DNA from: Novosphingobium pokkalii
Lineage (GTDB): Bacteria; Pseudomonadota; Alphaproteobacteria; Sphingomonadales; Sphingomonadaceae
Length of the DNA stretch: 64,000 bases
Direction: 5' to 3'
NCBI RefSeq assembly: GCF_014652855.1
Contig: NZ_BMZP01000011.1
Coordinates: 79,692 to 143,691, forward strand
Shown here: positions 1-10,651 of the stretch, piece after piece
How the letters are laid out: each line of letters begins with the position of its first letter
How positions within the stretch are numbered: position 1 is the stretch's first letter
Translations under genes and position numbers: made by a program
The notes under the pieces: model-generated
Told to the model about the DNA's origin: nothing
The model's database searches: none
Seen by the model: only the letters and a program-made list of their open reading frames with translations

Positions 1-19
1 CCTCCGCTATCTGGAACAC

Positions 20-56
20 GCCCTCCCCTAACCCCTCCCGCAGGCGGGAGGGGAGG
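20..56. repeat. GC-rich palindromic intergenic repeat (copy 1)
   Basis: A perfect 10-bp stem (CCCCTCCCGC at 32-41, GCGGGAGGGG at 44-53) with a 2-nt loop, preceded by CCCTCCCCTAA. A near-identical copy lies after uvrB at 33379-33415. It sits just past the ligB stop on the minus strand, so it could help end that transcript, but no clear T-run follows it. Confidence 0.7.
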
Positions 57-73
57 TAAAAGGGTGCCCTGGC

Positions 74-1408
<1,335 letters not shown>

Positions 1409-1412
<4 letters not shown>

Positions 1413-2434
1413 AGGCCCCTCTCCTTCAGCTTTTCGTCCAGGCGCGGGAACACGCGGCGGGCATTGCCCTCGAAGATCGCGTGGCGCTGCTCGGGCGTGA
1501 TGTTGAGCGCATCGACATAGCGCTTGGTGTCGTCGAAATAGTGCCCGGTCTGGGGATCGATGCCGCGCACCGCGCCGACCATTTCCGATCCGAACAGGAT
1601 GTTCTTGGTCTCGATCACTTCGGCCAGCAGGTTCACGCCGGGCTGGTGATAGACGCAGGTATCGAAGAACACGTTGTTCATCAGGTGCCCGTCGAGCGCC
1701 GGCTTCTTGAGCATGTCGGCCAGGCCCCGATAGCGCCCCCAGTGATAGGGCACTGCCCCGCCACCATGCGGGATGATGAAGCGCAACGTGGGGAAGCGGC
1801 TGAACAGATCGCCTTCCAGCAACTGCATGAACGCGATGGAATCGGCGGCGATGTAATAGGCGCCGGTGGCATGCATCGCCGGGTTGCAGCTTCCCGAAAC
1901 GTGGATCATCGCCGGCACGTCCAGCTCCACCATCTTTTCATAGAAGGGGAACCAGAATTCGTCCGTCAGCGGCGGATGCTTGAAGTGCCCGCCGCCCGGA
2001 TCGGGGTTGAGGTTGCAGCCGATGAAGCCCAGCTCCGTCACGCAGCGTTCCAGCTCGGCGATCGAGCTGGTCATGTCCGCTTCAGGCGACTGGGGCAGCA
2101 TGCACACGCCGGCAAAGGTTTCCGGATAGAGCGCCACGACGCGGGCAATCAGGTTGTTGCACGCCTGGGCCCAGGGCACGGCCACGCTCTGGTCGCCCAC
2201 ATGCGGGGCCATGGCGCTGGCGCGGGGGGAAAAGATCGTCATGTCCGCGCCGCGTTCCTTGATCAGGCGAAGCTGGTTGGCCTCGATCGTCTCGCGGATC
2301 TCGTCGTCGCTGATCTCGGGATAGGGCGGCGCGGCTTCGCCCGCCTTGAACGCGGCCTTCTGCTGCTCGCGCCAGGCATCATGCGCCTTGGGCAGCACGG
2401 TATAATGGCCGTGGCAATCGATGATCATGGTCAT
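1409..2434 (-). CDS. ligJ: 4-oxalomesaconate hydratase LigJ
   Basis: Amidohydrolase-2 family enzyme (341 residues) that hydrates the 4-oxalomesaconate tautomer to 4-carboxy-4-hydroxy-2-oxoadipate, the substrate of LigK. The metal-binding HGHYT motif is at the N-terminus (residues 8-12), MIHVSGSCN and IIPHGGGAVPYHWGR carry later His ligands, and FGSEMVG the C-terminal acidic region. Its ATG overlaps the stop of the upstream dehydrogenase gene (ATGA) and its stop overlaps the GTG of ligA, so dehydrogenase-ligJ-ligA-ligB looks like one transcript. Length and sequence fit LigJ rather than the related ACMSD decarboxylases. Confidence 0.92.
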
Positions 2435-3255
2435 TGCGCCAGTTCCTTGGCTTTGATTTCAAAAGGGATCGGGTGGCCGGCCTGTTGGCGCTGGCGCGCC
2501 ACGGTGCCGTTGGTCATCAGCGGTTCGACGCCGAGCCCGGCGAGAGTCTTGGCCGATTCCTCCATCTCGGCAGCGCGGCGTGCCCCATGCGTCGTCATCC
2601 GCTCGATGTTGTAGGCCGCGCGGGTGAACCAGCTTTCGCTCTTTTCGCTGGCATCGAGCGAGGCCAGCACTTCGTCCACCACCCCGGCGCGGGTGGCGGC
2701 GAGCATCATTTCGGCAGTCAGCGCTTCCACGCCCTTGACCATGACCGAGCGGATCATCTTGATCGCGCTGGCCCGGCCAACGTCGTCACCGACCACGCGC
2801 ACATTGGTGAACCCGGCTTCCCGCAGCGCCTCTGCGGCATCCTGCGCGGCCGGGCCGGAGACCAGCAGCGGCACCTTGAGGCGCGCGGGGTTGACCGGAG
2901 CGAGCACGGCGACATCGACATAGCGCCCGCCCGCTGCTTCGACCGCCAGCGCGGCAGCGCGCTTGGTATCGGGCGCGACCGAGTTCATGTCGCAGAACAA
3001 GGCGCCCGGCGCGAGGCCGGCGGCATGGTCCTGCGCCACGGCCAGCGCGCTGTCGGCCGTCACCAGACTGAGCACCAGCCCGGCGCCACCCAGCACATCG
3101 TCGGCCGTGGCGGCCGCCACGACACCGGCTTCTTCCATAACGGCATGACGCGCGGGATCGATGTCGAACGCGCTGGCCGTGGCTTCCCAGCCAGCCGCCT
3201 TGGCAAAGGTCGATCCGGCTTCGCCGAACCCGATCAGGGCAAGTGTTCTCTCCAT
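2431..3255 (-). CDS. NAD(P)-dependent oxidoreductase of the 6-phosphogluconate dehydrogenase type (DUF1932 C-terminus)
   Basis: A 274-residue protein starting MERTLALIGFGEAGSTFA, a Rossmann GxGxxG nucleotide-binding turn, with SLVTADSAL and a long C-terminal helical region resembling the DUF1932 domain of beta-hydroxyacid-dehydrogenase-like proteins. Lys in SAIKMIRSVMVKG sits where these enzymes have their catalytic lysine. The frame is open ~350 bp further upstream, but the Rossmann motif starts at this ATG, so I take it as the start. Its exact role is not established. It is translationally coupled to ligJ, so it probably acts on a protocatechuate-pathway intermediate or a side product. It is not LigC, which belongs to the GFO/IDH family. 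Confidence 0.8.
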   Translation of the reverse strand: MERTLALIGFGEAGSTFAKAAGWEATASAFDIDPARHAVMEEAGVVAAATADDVLGGAGLVLSLVTADSALAVAQDHAAGLAPGALFCDMNSVAPDTKRAAALAVEAAGGRYVDVAVLAPVNPARLKVPLLVSGPAAQDAAEALREAGFTNVRVVGDDVGRASAIKMIRSVMVKGVEALTAEMMLAATRAGVVDEVLASLDASEKSESWFTRAAYNIERMTTHGARRAAEMEESAKTLAGLGVEPLMTNGTVARQRQQAGHPIPFEIKAKELAQ

Positions 3256-3317
3256 GGCGCACCTGTTGCGACCCTTAAGCAATGCATACAAATGCAAAGA
3301 GCGCCAGGGCCATAAGT

Positions 3318-4484
3318 TTATGCGAAGCCTTCCTCTGCCACCTGTCGCAGCAGCGCCAGGAACGCGGCCTGCGGCGCGGTTGGCCGCCAACCCGCCCGGT
3401 GCGTCATGCCGATGGTGCGGCGCACCGGCACCGGCGGGGGGCGCGAAGCCAGCAGGCCGACATCGAGTTCCACCGCCAGTTGCGCCGGGCTGAGCAGGGT
3501 GAGCGCGTCGGACCCCACCAGCAATTGCCGCACCGTCAGCACCGAACCACACTCGATGCCCACGTGCGGCGGGGCATGGCCGGTGGCGCTGTGCATCATC
3601 GCTTCCCAATAGTGCCGCAACGGCGTGTCACCGCCAGGCAATATCCACGGATAGTGCCGCAGCGCCGCCGGATCGAGCGGCACGCCCGCATCGGCCAGGG
3701 GATGCCCGGCGCGCATGACCAGCGCGGGGCGATCCTCGAACGCGGCTTCCTGGACCAGATCATCGAGCATCGCCGTGTCGCGCAGCGCGCCGAGCATGAA
3801 ATCGATCTCGCCATCGCGCAGCGGGCCGACCAGTTCGGCATGGCTGCCTTCGACCACGGCCACATCCACGCCGGGATGGGCACCGATAAAGCGCAACAGC
3901 GTTTCGGGCAGCCAGCGCGCCCGCGACAGCGGCATGGCGCCGATCACCACCCGCCCCGCCGCCTTGCCCTGCCACGCCGCCACTTCAGCCAGGCCAGAGC
4001 GCAGTTCGGCCATGGCCAGGCCAAAGCCCCGCGCCCGCCGCGCGCCGGCCGGAGTGAGCAGCACGGTGCGCCCGCGCCGGTCGATCAGCCGCTGCCCCAG
4101 CGCCACGCCCAGATCGGCCACGGCACGGTGCAACGAAGCGGCGGATAGCCCGGTATCCTGCGCCGCCCCGGCATAGGAACCGGCGCGCGCCAGGGCGAGG
4201 AACGCGCGCAACTGCGTGCCGGTGACGCGCGGCGAGCCGATATGCTCGATCGCCGCTTCGGCGCGCGGGGCCAGCAGCAGGGCCGGTTCGGTCGCAGTCA
4301 TGCCCCCGGCGCCGCGCTCGAACAGCAGGCAGCCCAGGTCTGCCTCCAGCCGGGCGATGGCTTGGGTCAAGGCGGGCTGGGTCAGGTTGATCGCCCGCGC
4401 CGCGCGCGTCACGCTGCCGTGCCGCACGGTGGCGGCGAACGCGGCAAAGTGCCGGATGTTGAGCGCGGGATCGGAACGGTTCAT
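3318..4484 (-). CDS. LysR-type regulator with two tandem winged-helix domains
   Basis: Probable regulator of the lig genes, 388 residues against about 300 for ordinary LysR proteins. Residues 9-68 form a canonical LysR wHTH (SVTRAARAINLTQPALTQAI, then LFERG). Residues 87-147 form a second, similar unit (SYAGAAQDTGLSAASLHRAV, then LIDRRGRTVLLTPAG). A substrate-binding-like effector domain follows from about 178. The extra length is thus a duplicated DNA-binding unit. The gene is divergent from ligK and precedes the minus-strand lig genes; a palindrome with a LysR-type T-N11-A core lies in the intergenic gap (4516-4536). The inducer is unknown; in SYK-6, LigR responds to pathway substrates. Confidence 0.85.
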   Translation of the reverse strand: MNRSDPALNIRHFAAFAATVRHGSVTRAARAINLTQPALTQAIARLEADLGCLLFERGAGGMTATEPALLLAPRAEAAIEHIGSPRVTGTQLRAFLALARAGSYAGAAQDTGLSAASLHRAVADLGVALGQRLIDRRGRTVLLTPAGARRARGFGLAMAELRSGLAEVAAWQGKAAGRVVIGAMPLSRARWLPETLLRFIGAHPGVDVAVVEGSHAELVGPLRDGEIDFMLGALRDTAMLDDLVQEAAFEDRPALVMRAGHPLADAGVPLDPAALRHYPWILPGGDTPLRHYWEAMMHSATGHAPPHVGIECGSVLTVRQLLVGSDALTLLSPAQLAVELDVGLLASRPPPVPVRRTIGMTHRAGWRPTAPQAAFLALLRQVAEEGFA

Positions 4485-4515
4485 CCATCCACGCTTAGCA
4501 TTTCCTTATGACACA

Positions 4516-4536
4516 CGCCAAACATTGCATTTGGCG
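4516..4536. promoter_or_regulatory. LysR-type operator palindrome between the regulator and ligK
   Basis: A perfect 7-bp inverted repeat, CGCCAAA - CATTGCA - TTTGGCG, lies in the 111-bp gap between the divergent LysR gene and ligK. It is the only strong palindrome there and fits the T-N11-A dyads bound by LysR proteins. It is about 60 bp upstream of the ligK start and 30 bp upstream of the regulator start, suited to ligK activation and autoregulation. The function is inferred. Confidence 0.6.
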
Positions 4537-4595
4537 CTGCGCCGCCCCGGTTCCACATGCAGCACATTGCCATGCTTTGTAGGGAGACAAGCGCC

Positions 4596-5270
4596 ATGTC
4601 CGGTATCGTCGTGCAGCACATCGAACGGGCCGATCCCGCCGTGATCGACGGCCTGGCCGCCTGCGGCGTCGCCACCGTGCATGAAGCGCAGGGCCGCACC
4701 GGCCTGCTCGCCAGCTATATGCGCCCGATCTATCGCGGCGCGCGCATTGCCGGCTCGGCCGTGACGATCAGCGCCCCTCCGGGCGACAACTGGATGGTCC
4801 ACGTGGCGATCGAACAGCTCAAGGAAGGCGACATTCTGCTGCTCGCCCCAACCTCGCCCTGCGAAGACGGCTATTTCGGCGATCTGCTCGCCACCTCGGC
4901 CCAGGCGCGCGGCTGCCGCGGCCTGGTGATCGATGCCGGCGTGCGCGACGTGCGCGACCTGACCGAGATGCAGTTCCCGGTGTGGTCCAAGGCGATCTAT
5001 GCCCAAGGCACCGTCAAGAACACGCTGGGTAGCGTCAACGTGCCGGTGGTATGCGCCAATTGCGCGGTGAACCCCGGCGACGTGATCGTGGCCGATGACG
5101 ACGGCGTGGTCGTGGTGCCGCGCGAAAAGGCCGCCGAGGTGCTGAAAGCCGCGCAGGCGCGCGAAGCCAACGAAGGCGAAAAGCGCGAGAAGCTGGCCAA
5201 TGGCGTGCTCGGGCTGGACATGTACAAGATGCGCGAACGGCTGGAGAAGGAAGGCCTGAAGTACGTTTGA
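4596..5270 (+). CDS. ligK: 4-carboxy-4-hydroxy-2-oxoadipate aldolase / oxaloacetate decarboxylase LigK
   Basis: Last step of the protocatechuate 4,5-cleavage route: splits 4-carboxy-4-hydroxy-2-oxoadipate into pyruvate and oxaloacetate. Members usually also decarboxylate oxaloacetate. The 224-residue protein is of the RraA/HMG-aldolase type, with [14 protein letters not shown] carrying the Arg and Asp residues that bind substrate and metal, and [16 protein letters not shown] near the C-terminus. An in-frame ATG lies 39 bp upstream, but [11 protein letters not shown] is preceded by AGGGAGA at the right distance, so I use it. It is the first gene of the plus-strand lig run, divergent from the LysR regulator. 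Confidence 0.92.
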   Translation: MSGIVVQHIERADPAVIDGLAACGVATVHEAQGRTGLLASYMRPIYRGARIAGSAVTISAPPGDNWMVHVAIEQLKEGDILLLAPTSPCEDGYFGDLLATSAQARGCRGLVIDAGVRDVRDLTEMQFPVWSKAIYAQGTVKNTLGSVNVPVVCANCAVNPGDVIVADDDGVVVVPREKAAEVLKAAQAREANEGEKREKLANGVLGLDMYKMRERLEKEGLKYV

Positions 5271-5288
5271 GGTTGGAGCGCACATGAA

Positions 5289-5384
5289 GCCCCCTCCTCT
5301 TCGCAAGGAGGGGGTTGGGGGTGGTGCGAGACCTTGCGCCAGATTTCCACCACCCCCCGACCCCCTCCTCTGAAGAGGAGGGGG
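5289..5384. repeat. ~95-bp nested-palindrome intergenic repeat (copy 1)
   Basis: Two GC-rich palindromes (CCCCCTCCTCTTCGCAAGGA..., then CCCCCTCCTCTGAAGAGGAG...) flank a middle segment of GGTGGTG/CACCACC inverted arms. The reverse complement closely matches 45310-45404, so this is a dispersed element in opposite orientation, not a local hairpin. It lies between ligK and ligU and may act on transcript stability or attenuation. Confidence 0.75.
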
Positions 5385-5445
5385 AGATGAGCTTCTCCTT
5401 CTTCGCCACCTCTCCTTCCTCCCCCGCACCCAAGGAGCAAGACCC

Positions 5446-6507
5446 ATGACCACCGGTATTTCCGCGCCCTGCATGTGGATGCGCGGCGGCACGTCGAAGG
5501 GCGGCTATTTCCTGAAAGACGAGTTGCCCGCCGACGTGGCCACGCGCGATGCGTTCCTGCTCTCGGTGATGGGCTCGCCCGATCCGCGCCAGATCGACGG
5601 GATGGGCGGCGCCGATCCGTTGACCAGCAAGGTTGCGGTGGTCAGCAAGTCCGCCCGCGAGGGGATCGATGTCGATTACCTGTTCCTCCAGGTCTTCGTC
5701 GACCAGGCAATCGTGACCGATGCGCAGAATTGCGGCAATATCCTGGCCGGCGTTGGCCCCTTTGCCATCGAGCGCGGGCTGGTGGCGGCGACCGGTGACG
5801 AGACCCGCGTGGCGATCTTCATGGAAAACACCGGGCAAGTGGCCGTGGCCACGGTGCAGACGCCGGGCGGCACCGTGACTTATGCTGGCGATGCCGCGAT
5901 CGATGGCGTGCCGGGCACCCATGCCCCGGTGCCGCTGGAATTCCGCGACACCGCCGGGTCCTCGTGCGGGGCGCTGCTGCCCAGTGGCAACGCGGTGGAC
6001 GTGATCCAGGGCGTGGCCGTGACGCTGATCGACAATGGCATGCCCTGCGTGGTGATGAAGGCGCAGGACCTGGGCATCACCGGCTATGAAGACCGCGAGT
6101 GGCTGGACAATGCCACCGACCTCAAGGCGCGGATCGAGGCGATCCGGCTGGAAGTCGGCCCGCTGATGAACCTGGGCGACGTGAAGGAAAAGTCCGTGCC
6201 CAAGATGATGCTGGTGGCTCCGCCCAAGCATGGCGGCGCGGTAACCGTGCGCAGCTTCATCCCGCATCGCGCCCATGCCACGATCGGCGTGCTCGGCGCG
6301 GTTTCGGTGGCGACGGCGTGCCTGCTCGAAGGCTCTCCTGCGGCCGAGGTGGCGCAGGTGAGCGAGGGCGCGCGCAAGACTTTGTCGGTGGAGCACCCGA
6401 CCGGCGAAATGAGCTGCGTGCTGGAAGTGGATGACAGCGGCGCGGTGAAGACCGCGGCCCTGCTGCGCACCGCGCGCAAGCTGATGGACGGGGTGGTGTT
6501 CGGGTAA
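5446..6507 (+). CDS. ligU: 4-oxalomesaconate tautomerase LigU (PrpF family)
   Basis: A 353-residue PrpF/AcnD-accessory-type isomerase. In sphingomonads the PrpF-like protein encoded beside ligK and ligI tautomerises and isomerises 4-oxalomesaconate before LigJ hydrates it. Seen here are CMWMRGGTSKGGYF at the N-terminus (the PrpF signature with its active-site lysine), GMGGADPLTSKVAVV, and FIPHRAHATIGVLGA. It is preceded by AAGGAG at 5432-5437. It sits between ligK and ligI in the same order as ligK-orf1-ligI of SYK-6, where orf1 was later named ligU. PrpF itself (methylcitrate cycle) is the alternative, but no prp genes are near. Confidence 0.88.
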   Translation: MTTGISAPCMWMRGGTSKGGYFLKDELPADVATRDAFLLSVMGSPDPRQIDGMGGADPLTSKVAVVSKSAREGIDVDYLFLQVFVDQAIVTDAQNCGNILAGVGPFAIERGLVAATGDETRVAIFMENTGQVAVATVQTPGGTVTYAGDAAIDGVPGTHAPVPLEFRDTAGSSCGALLPSGNAVDVIQGVAVTLIDNGMPCVVMKAQDLGITGYEDREWLDNATDLKARIEAIRLEVGPLMNLGDVKEKSVPKMMLVAPPKHGGAVTVRSFIPHRAHATIGVLGAVSVATACLLEGSPAAEVAQVSEGARKTLSVEHPTGEMSCVLEVDDSGAVKTAALLRTARKLMDGVVFG

Positions 6508-6526
6508 CGCTGCCCCTGGCTTCCGC

Positions 6527-7556
<1,030 letters not shown>

Positions 7557-7558
7557 CC

Positions 7559-7591
7559 AAAAGGGGGCGATCACCTCGCCCCCTTTTTTTT
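7559..7591. terminator. Bidirectional Rho-independent terminator between ligI and the TonB receptor gene
   Basis: An 8-bp stem, GGGGGCGA (7563-7570) with TCGCCCCC (7576-7583), loop TCACC, followed by eight T's on the plus strand and flanked by AAAA on the left. It suits ligI on the plus strand and, more weakly, the convergent receptor gene on the minus strand. Confidence 0.88.
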
Positions 7592-7596
7592 CATGC

Positions 7597-10002
7597 TCAG
7601 AACGTGTAGCCCACGGTCAGCACCGCCGAGCGTGCCTCACCGGGCACGGCCCAGCCGTTGTTGCGGATCGAGGTGTAGTACTTCTCGTTCGTGAGGTTCT
7701 GCACGTTGACCTGCGCGGTGATGCCGTTGTCGAGCTTGTAACCCAGGCTCACGCGGTGGGTGAGATAGGACGGCGCCTTGTACATCGTCGCCCCGGTGGC
7801 GTTGGTGAGGTACCAACTGCCCTGGTAGGTCAGGCCATAGCCGGCCTCCAGGCCGAACGGCAGGTGATAGCTGGTATAGAGGCTGCCCGACCAGGTGGGC
7901 GTGTTGGTCAGCGGGTTGCCCGCCTGGGTATCGCTGGTGGGGCAGGTCACCGTGCCGCCGGTCGGCAGCGTCTGCGTCGCGCCCAGGTGGGCCTTGCAGT
8001 AGTTGGAAATCGACTGCTTGACCACGCTGTCGAGATACATGGCATTGGCAAAGATGGTCCAGGCCGGAGTGATCTTGCCCGAAAGGCCGAGCGACACGCC
8101 ATCGACCTGGCTGCGCCCGTCGAGCACATTGGTGGTGCCGACCAAGGGATCGTTGGCGGCAACCGGATAGTTGGTGCGCGCGTTGCGGAACACCGAGGCG
8201 GTCAGTTGCAGCTTGCCCTGGGCCAGATCGATTTTGCCGCCCAGCTCGAAATTGGTCGCGGTCTGCGGGGCGACGTTGCAGGGATCGCCCAGCAAGGTGG
8301 TGCTGGTCACGCCGCAGCCGCTGCGCACGGTGGACGAGGCGGGCGTTTTGCTGTTGCCATAGGCGACATAGAGGCTGGCATTGGCGGCCGGCTTGTAGAC
8401 CAGGCCGACGCGATAGCTGAACAGGTCGTCGGTGTTGTTCTGCGCCGCGCCGGTGGTGACCGCGCCGCTCACCGCCACCGTATCGGCGCGATAGCGGGCG
8501 CGGTTGTTTTCCCAGCGGATGCCGCCGTTCACTTCGAAGCCGCCGCCCAGCTTGATCGCATCGAAGGCATAGAGCGCGATGTTGCGGGTGGAGCCGGTGC
8601 CCAGTGCGGTGGTGATGTAGTTGATCGGGCCGGTGTAGACCGGGTTGGGATTGGCGATCGAGATCGGCGTCATCGTGGGCGTGGTGCCATCGGCATTGCG
8701 CAACCCGCTGCCCGACGAAACGTCGTAGTCTTCCTGCGAATAGGCCGCGCCCAGGTTAAGCGTGTGCTCCAGCCCCATCGTGGCAAAGCGGGCCGACAGG
8801 TCGAACTGATCGTACCAGATCGAGGTGTCGGTCAGGCGGAAGGTGCCGCGCGGGCCGCTGGGGTAGAACGTGCCGGCCGCCTGGGTTGACGAACAGGCCG
8901 TCGCCGCGCCGGTGGCATTGGCCACCGTGCCATTGGCCAGGCACCAGGTGCCCTGCGGCGGATCGACATACGTGTCCTGCTTGACCTTCTGATAGCGCGC
9001 CAGGTTGCGGATCGAGACAGCATCGGAGAAGCGATGGTCGAGGATCGCGGTGGCCTGATCAATCGTCTGTTCCTGGCGGTCGTAGTTCTTGTAGCCGTAA
9101 TAGCCGGCATAGCGGGCGCCGGGCAGCAAGCTGCCATAGACCGCGTAATAGGGCACACCATATTGCGGGATGTTCTTGTCCTGCTGGTGCAGATAGAGCA
9201 GCGTCAGGCTGGTGTCGCCGGTCAGGCCGAACTTGACCGAGGGCGCCACGCCCCAGCGGCGGTTGTGTTCAAAATCGCGGCCCGGCACGTCGGCGCTGTG
9301 GCCCATGGCGTTGAGCCGCACGGCCACGTCATCGCCCAGCTTCCAGTTGCTGTCCACCGTGCCGCGCCAATAGTTGGCCGTGCCCACCCCGCCCTGCACG
9401 GTGGTGAGGTTTTCGTCCTTGGGCCGCTTGGTCACCAGATTGATCGTGCCGCTGATCGAGCCCGACCCGCCGAACACCGAGTTGGCGCCATTGGTCACTT
9501 CCACCTGTTCGATGTTGAACAAGTCGCTGCGCGAATATTGCGCGCTGTCGCGCACACCGTCGATCTGGATATCGGTGTTGGCGCTTTGCCCGCGCAAGTT
9601 GATGCTGTCGCCATAGCCACCGCCACCTTCGCCCGCGCCCAGGGTAATGCCCGGCAGGATCGAGAGCGCATCCTTGAGCGAAAGCAGGTTCTGCGCTTCG
9701 AGCACGGCGCGGCCCACCACGGTCACCGTCTGCGGCGTATCGAGCAGCGGGCGGACATACTTGGGCGACTCCGCCCGCTCCACCTTGATCGGTGCTTCGG
9801 CAATCGCGGTGTCGGTCACGGTCACGCCGCCCAGCACGGTCTGCGCGCTGTCCTGGGCCTGGGCCGGCACGGCCGCGATCACGCCGATGCACCCGGCGGC
9901 CAGGAACGCGGGGCGGGCAAGCGGGCGCGACGCGGCGGCGTGGCGCACCCCTGAACGGCGGGCGAGGGGCCGGGCTGGATTGGGCTGCGACGGGCTGGTC
10001 AT
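7597..10002 (-). CDS. TonB-dependent siderophore receptor (Fiu-like, catecholate type)
   Basis: Outer-membrane receptor of 801 residues that takes up ferric siderophores using TonB energy. Signal peptide at residues 1-49 (hydrophobic AAGCIGVIAA, AQAQ cleavage region). Plug domain about 85-200 with DTPQTVTVVGRAVLEAQN, the INLRG segment and VEVTNGANSVFGGSGSISGT. The rest is beta barrel, ending in VLTVGYTF with the terminal aromatic needed for outer-membrane assembly. The sequence resembles Fiu/catecholate receptors more than citrate or ferrichrome ones, but the ligand is not proven. A Fur-box-like site lies ~90 bp upstream, so iron control is expected. Confidence 0.87.
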   Translation of the reverse strand: MTSPSQPNPARPLARRSGVRHAAASRPLARPAFLAAGCIGVIAAVPAQAQDSAQTVLGGVTVTDTAIAEAPIKVERAESPKYVRPLLDTPQTVTVVGRAVLEAQNLLSLKDALSILPGITLGAGEGGGGYGDSINLRGQSANTDIQIDGVRDSAQYSRSDLFNIEQVEVTNGANSVFGGSGSISGTINLVTKRPKDENLTTVQGGVGTANYWRGTVDSNWKLGDDVAVRLNAMGHSADVPGRDFEHNRRWGVAPSVKFGLTGDTSLTLLYLHQQDKNIPQYGVPYYAVYGSLLPGARYAGYYGYKNYDRQEQTIDQATAILDHRFSDAVSIRNLARYQKVKQDTYVDPPQGTWCLANGTVANATGAATACSSTQAAGTFYPSGPRGTFRLTDTSIWYDQFDLSARFATMGLEHTLNLGAAYSQEDYDVSSGSGLRNADGTTPTMTPISIANPNPVYTGPINYITTALGTGSTRNIALYAFDAIKLGGGFEVNGGIRWENNRARYRADTVAVSGAVTTGAAQNNTDDLFSYRVGLVYKPAANASLYVAYGNSKTPASSTVRSGCGVTSTTLLGDPCNVAPQTATNFELGGKIDLAQGKLQLTASVFRNARTNYPVAANDPLVGTTNVLDGRSQVDGVSLGLSGKITPAWTIFANAMYLDSVVKQSISNYCKAHLGATQTLPTGGTVTCPTSDTQAGNPLTNTPTWSGSLYTSYHLPFGLEAGYGLTYQGSWYLTNATGATMYKAPSYLTHRVSLGYKLDNGITAQVNVQNLTNEKYYTSIRNNGWAVPGEARSAVLTVGYTF

Positions 10003-10092
10003 GGTTGGATTTCCCCTTGTGCGCGGACGGGCCGTGTCGACCCTGTCCGGATGCGCGACGCTTTATTGCGATTGATTTTCATAAGCAACCAT

Positions 10093-10112
10093 GATGATAA
10101 TGATTCGCATTT
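10093..10112. promoter_or_regulatory. Predicted Fur box upstream of the siderophore receptor
   Basis: On the minus strand the sequence reads GCGAATCATTATCATC, in which AATCATTATC equals one half of the 19-bp Fur consensus (GATAATGATAATCATTATC); the other half is weaker. It is AT-rich in a GC-rich genome and lies about 90 bp upstream of the receptor start. It also lies ~65 bp upstream of the divergent YjbQ-family gene. Confidence 0.6.
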
Positions 10113-10175
10113 ATTTGTATTGCCCGGCGATTGGCAGGTGACAGCTGGCGCGAGCCGTGTCAGGCTGAGAGCGCC

Positions 10176-10649
10176 ATGAGCCCAACCCCGCCCCCAAGCG
10201 ACTCTCCCGAACGCGCCTCTCTGGCGATTGGCCTGCGCCAGGCCAGCACCGAATTGACCCTGTCCACACCGGGGCCGGGCCTGCACGAGTTCACGCGCGA
10301 AGCGACGGCCTGGGTGGCCGCGCAAGGCATGGCCAGCGGGCTGCTGACGGTGTTCTGCCGCCACACGTCCGCTTCGCTCTGCATCCAGGAAGATGCGGCA
10401 CGCGAAGTGCGCGGCGACGTGCTGCGCTGGCTGGACCGGATGGCCCCGGAAAACGCGGGCTATGCCCATGACGATGAGGGGCCGGACGACATGCCCGCCC
10501 ACCTCAAGAGCATTCTCACCGGGGTTTCGCTGTCGATCCCGCTGCTGGGCGGCAAACTTGCGCTGGGCACGTGGCAGGGGCTCTATCTGTGCGAACACCG
10601 CCGCCAGCCCCATCGCCGGCAGGTCGTGCTGCATCTGCTGGGCGCCTGA
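10176..10649 (+). CDS. YjbQ family protein (secondary thiamine-phosphate synthase type, UPF0047)
   Basis: A 157-residue member of the small YjbQ/UPF0047 family. Conserved signatures are LLTVFCRHTSASLCIQED (residues ~60-77), a long HDDEGPDDMPAHLKS loop, and GTWQGLYLCEHR near the C-terminus; the histidines in these blocks form the family's putative metal/active site. The family shows weak thiamine-phosphate synthase activity in some bacteria, but its true job is unsettled. The frame opens 45 bp earlier, but MSPTPPP precedes the conserved region more closely and is my choice. The thioesterase gene starts 3 bp after its stop. Confidence 0.82.
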   Translation: MSPTPPPSDSPERASLAIGLRQASTELTLSTPGPGLHEFTREATAWVAAQGMASGLLTVFCRHTSASLCIQEDAAREVRGDVLRWLDRMAPENAGYAHDDEGPDDMPAHLKSILTGVSLSIPLLGGKLALGTWQGLYLCEHRRQPHRRQVVLHLLGA

Positions 10650-10651
10650 CC

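Noticed and set aside
4506..5492. 328-codon antisense frame over ligK
   Set aside because: Shadow of ligK plus the CCCCCTCCTC repeat, which translates into low-complexity residues.
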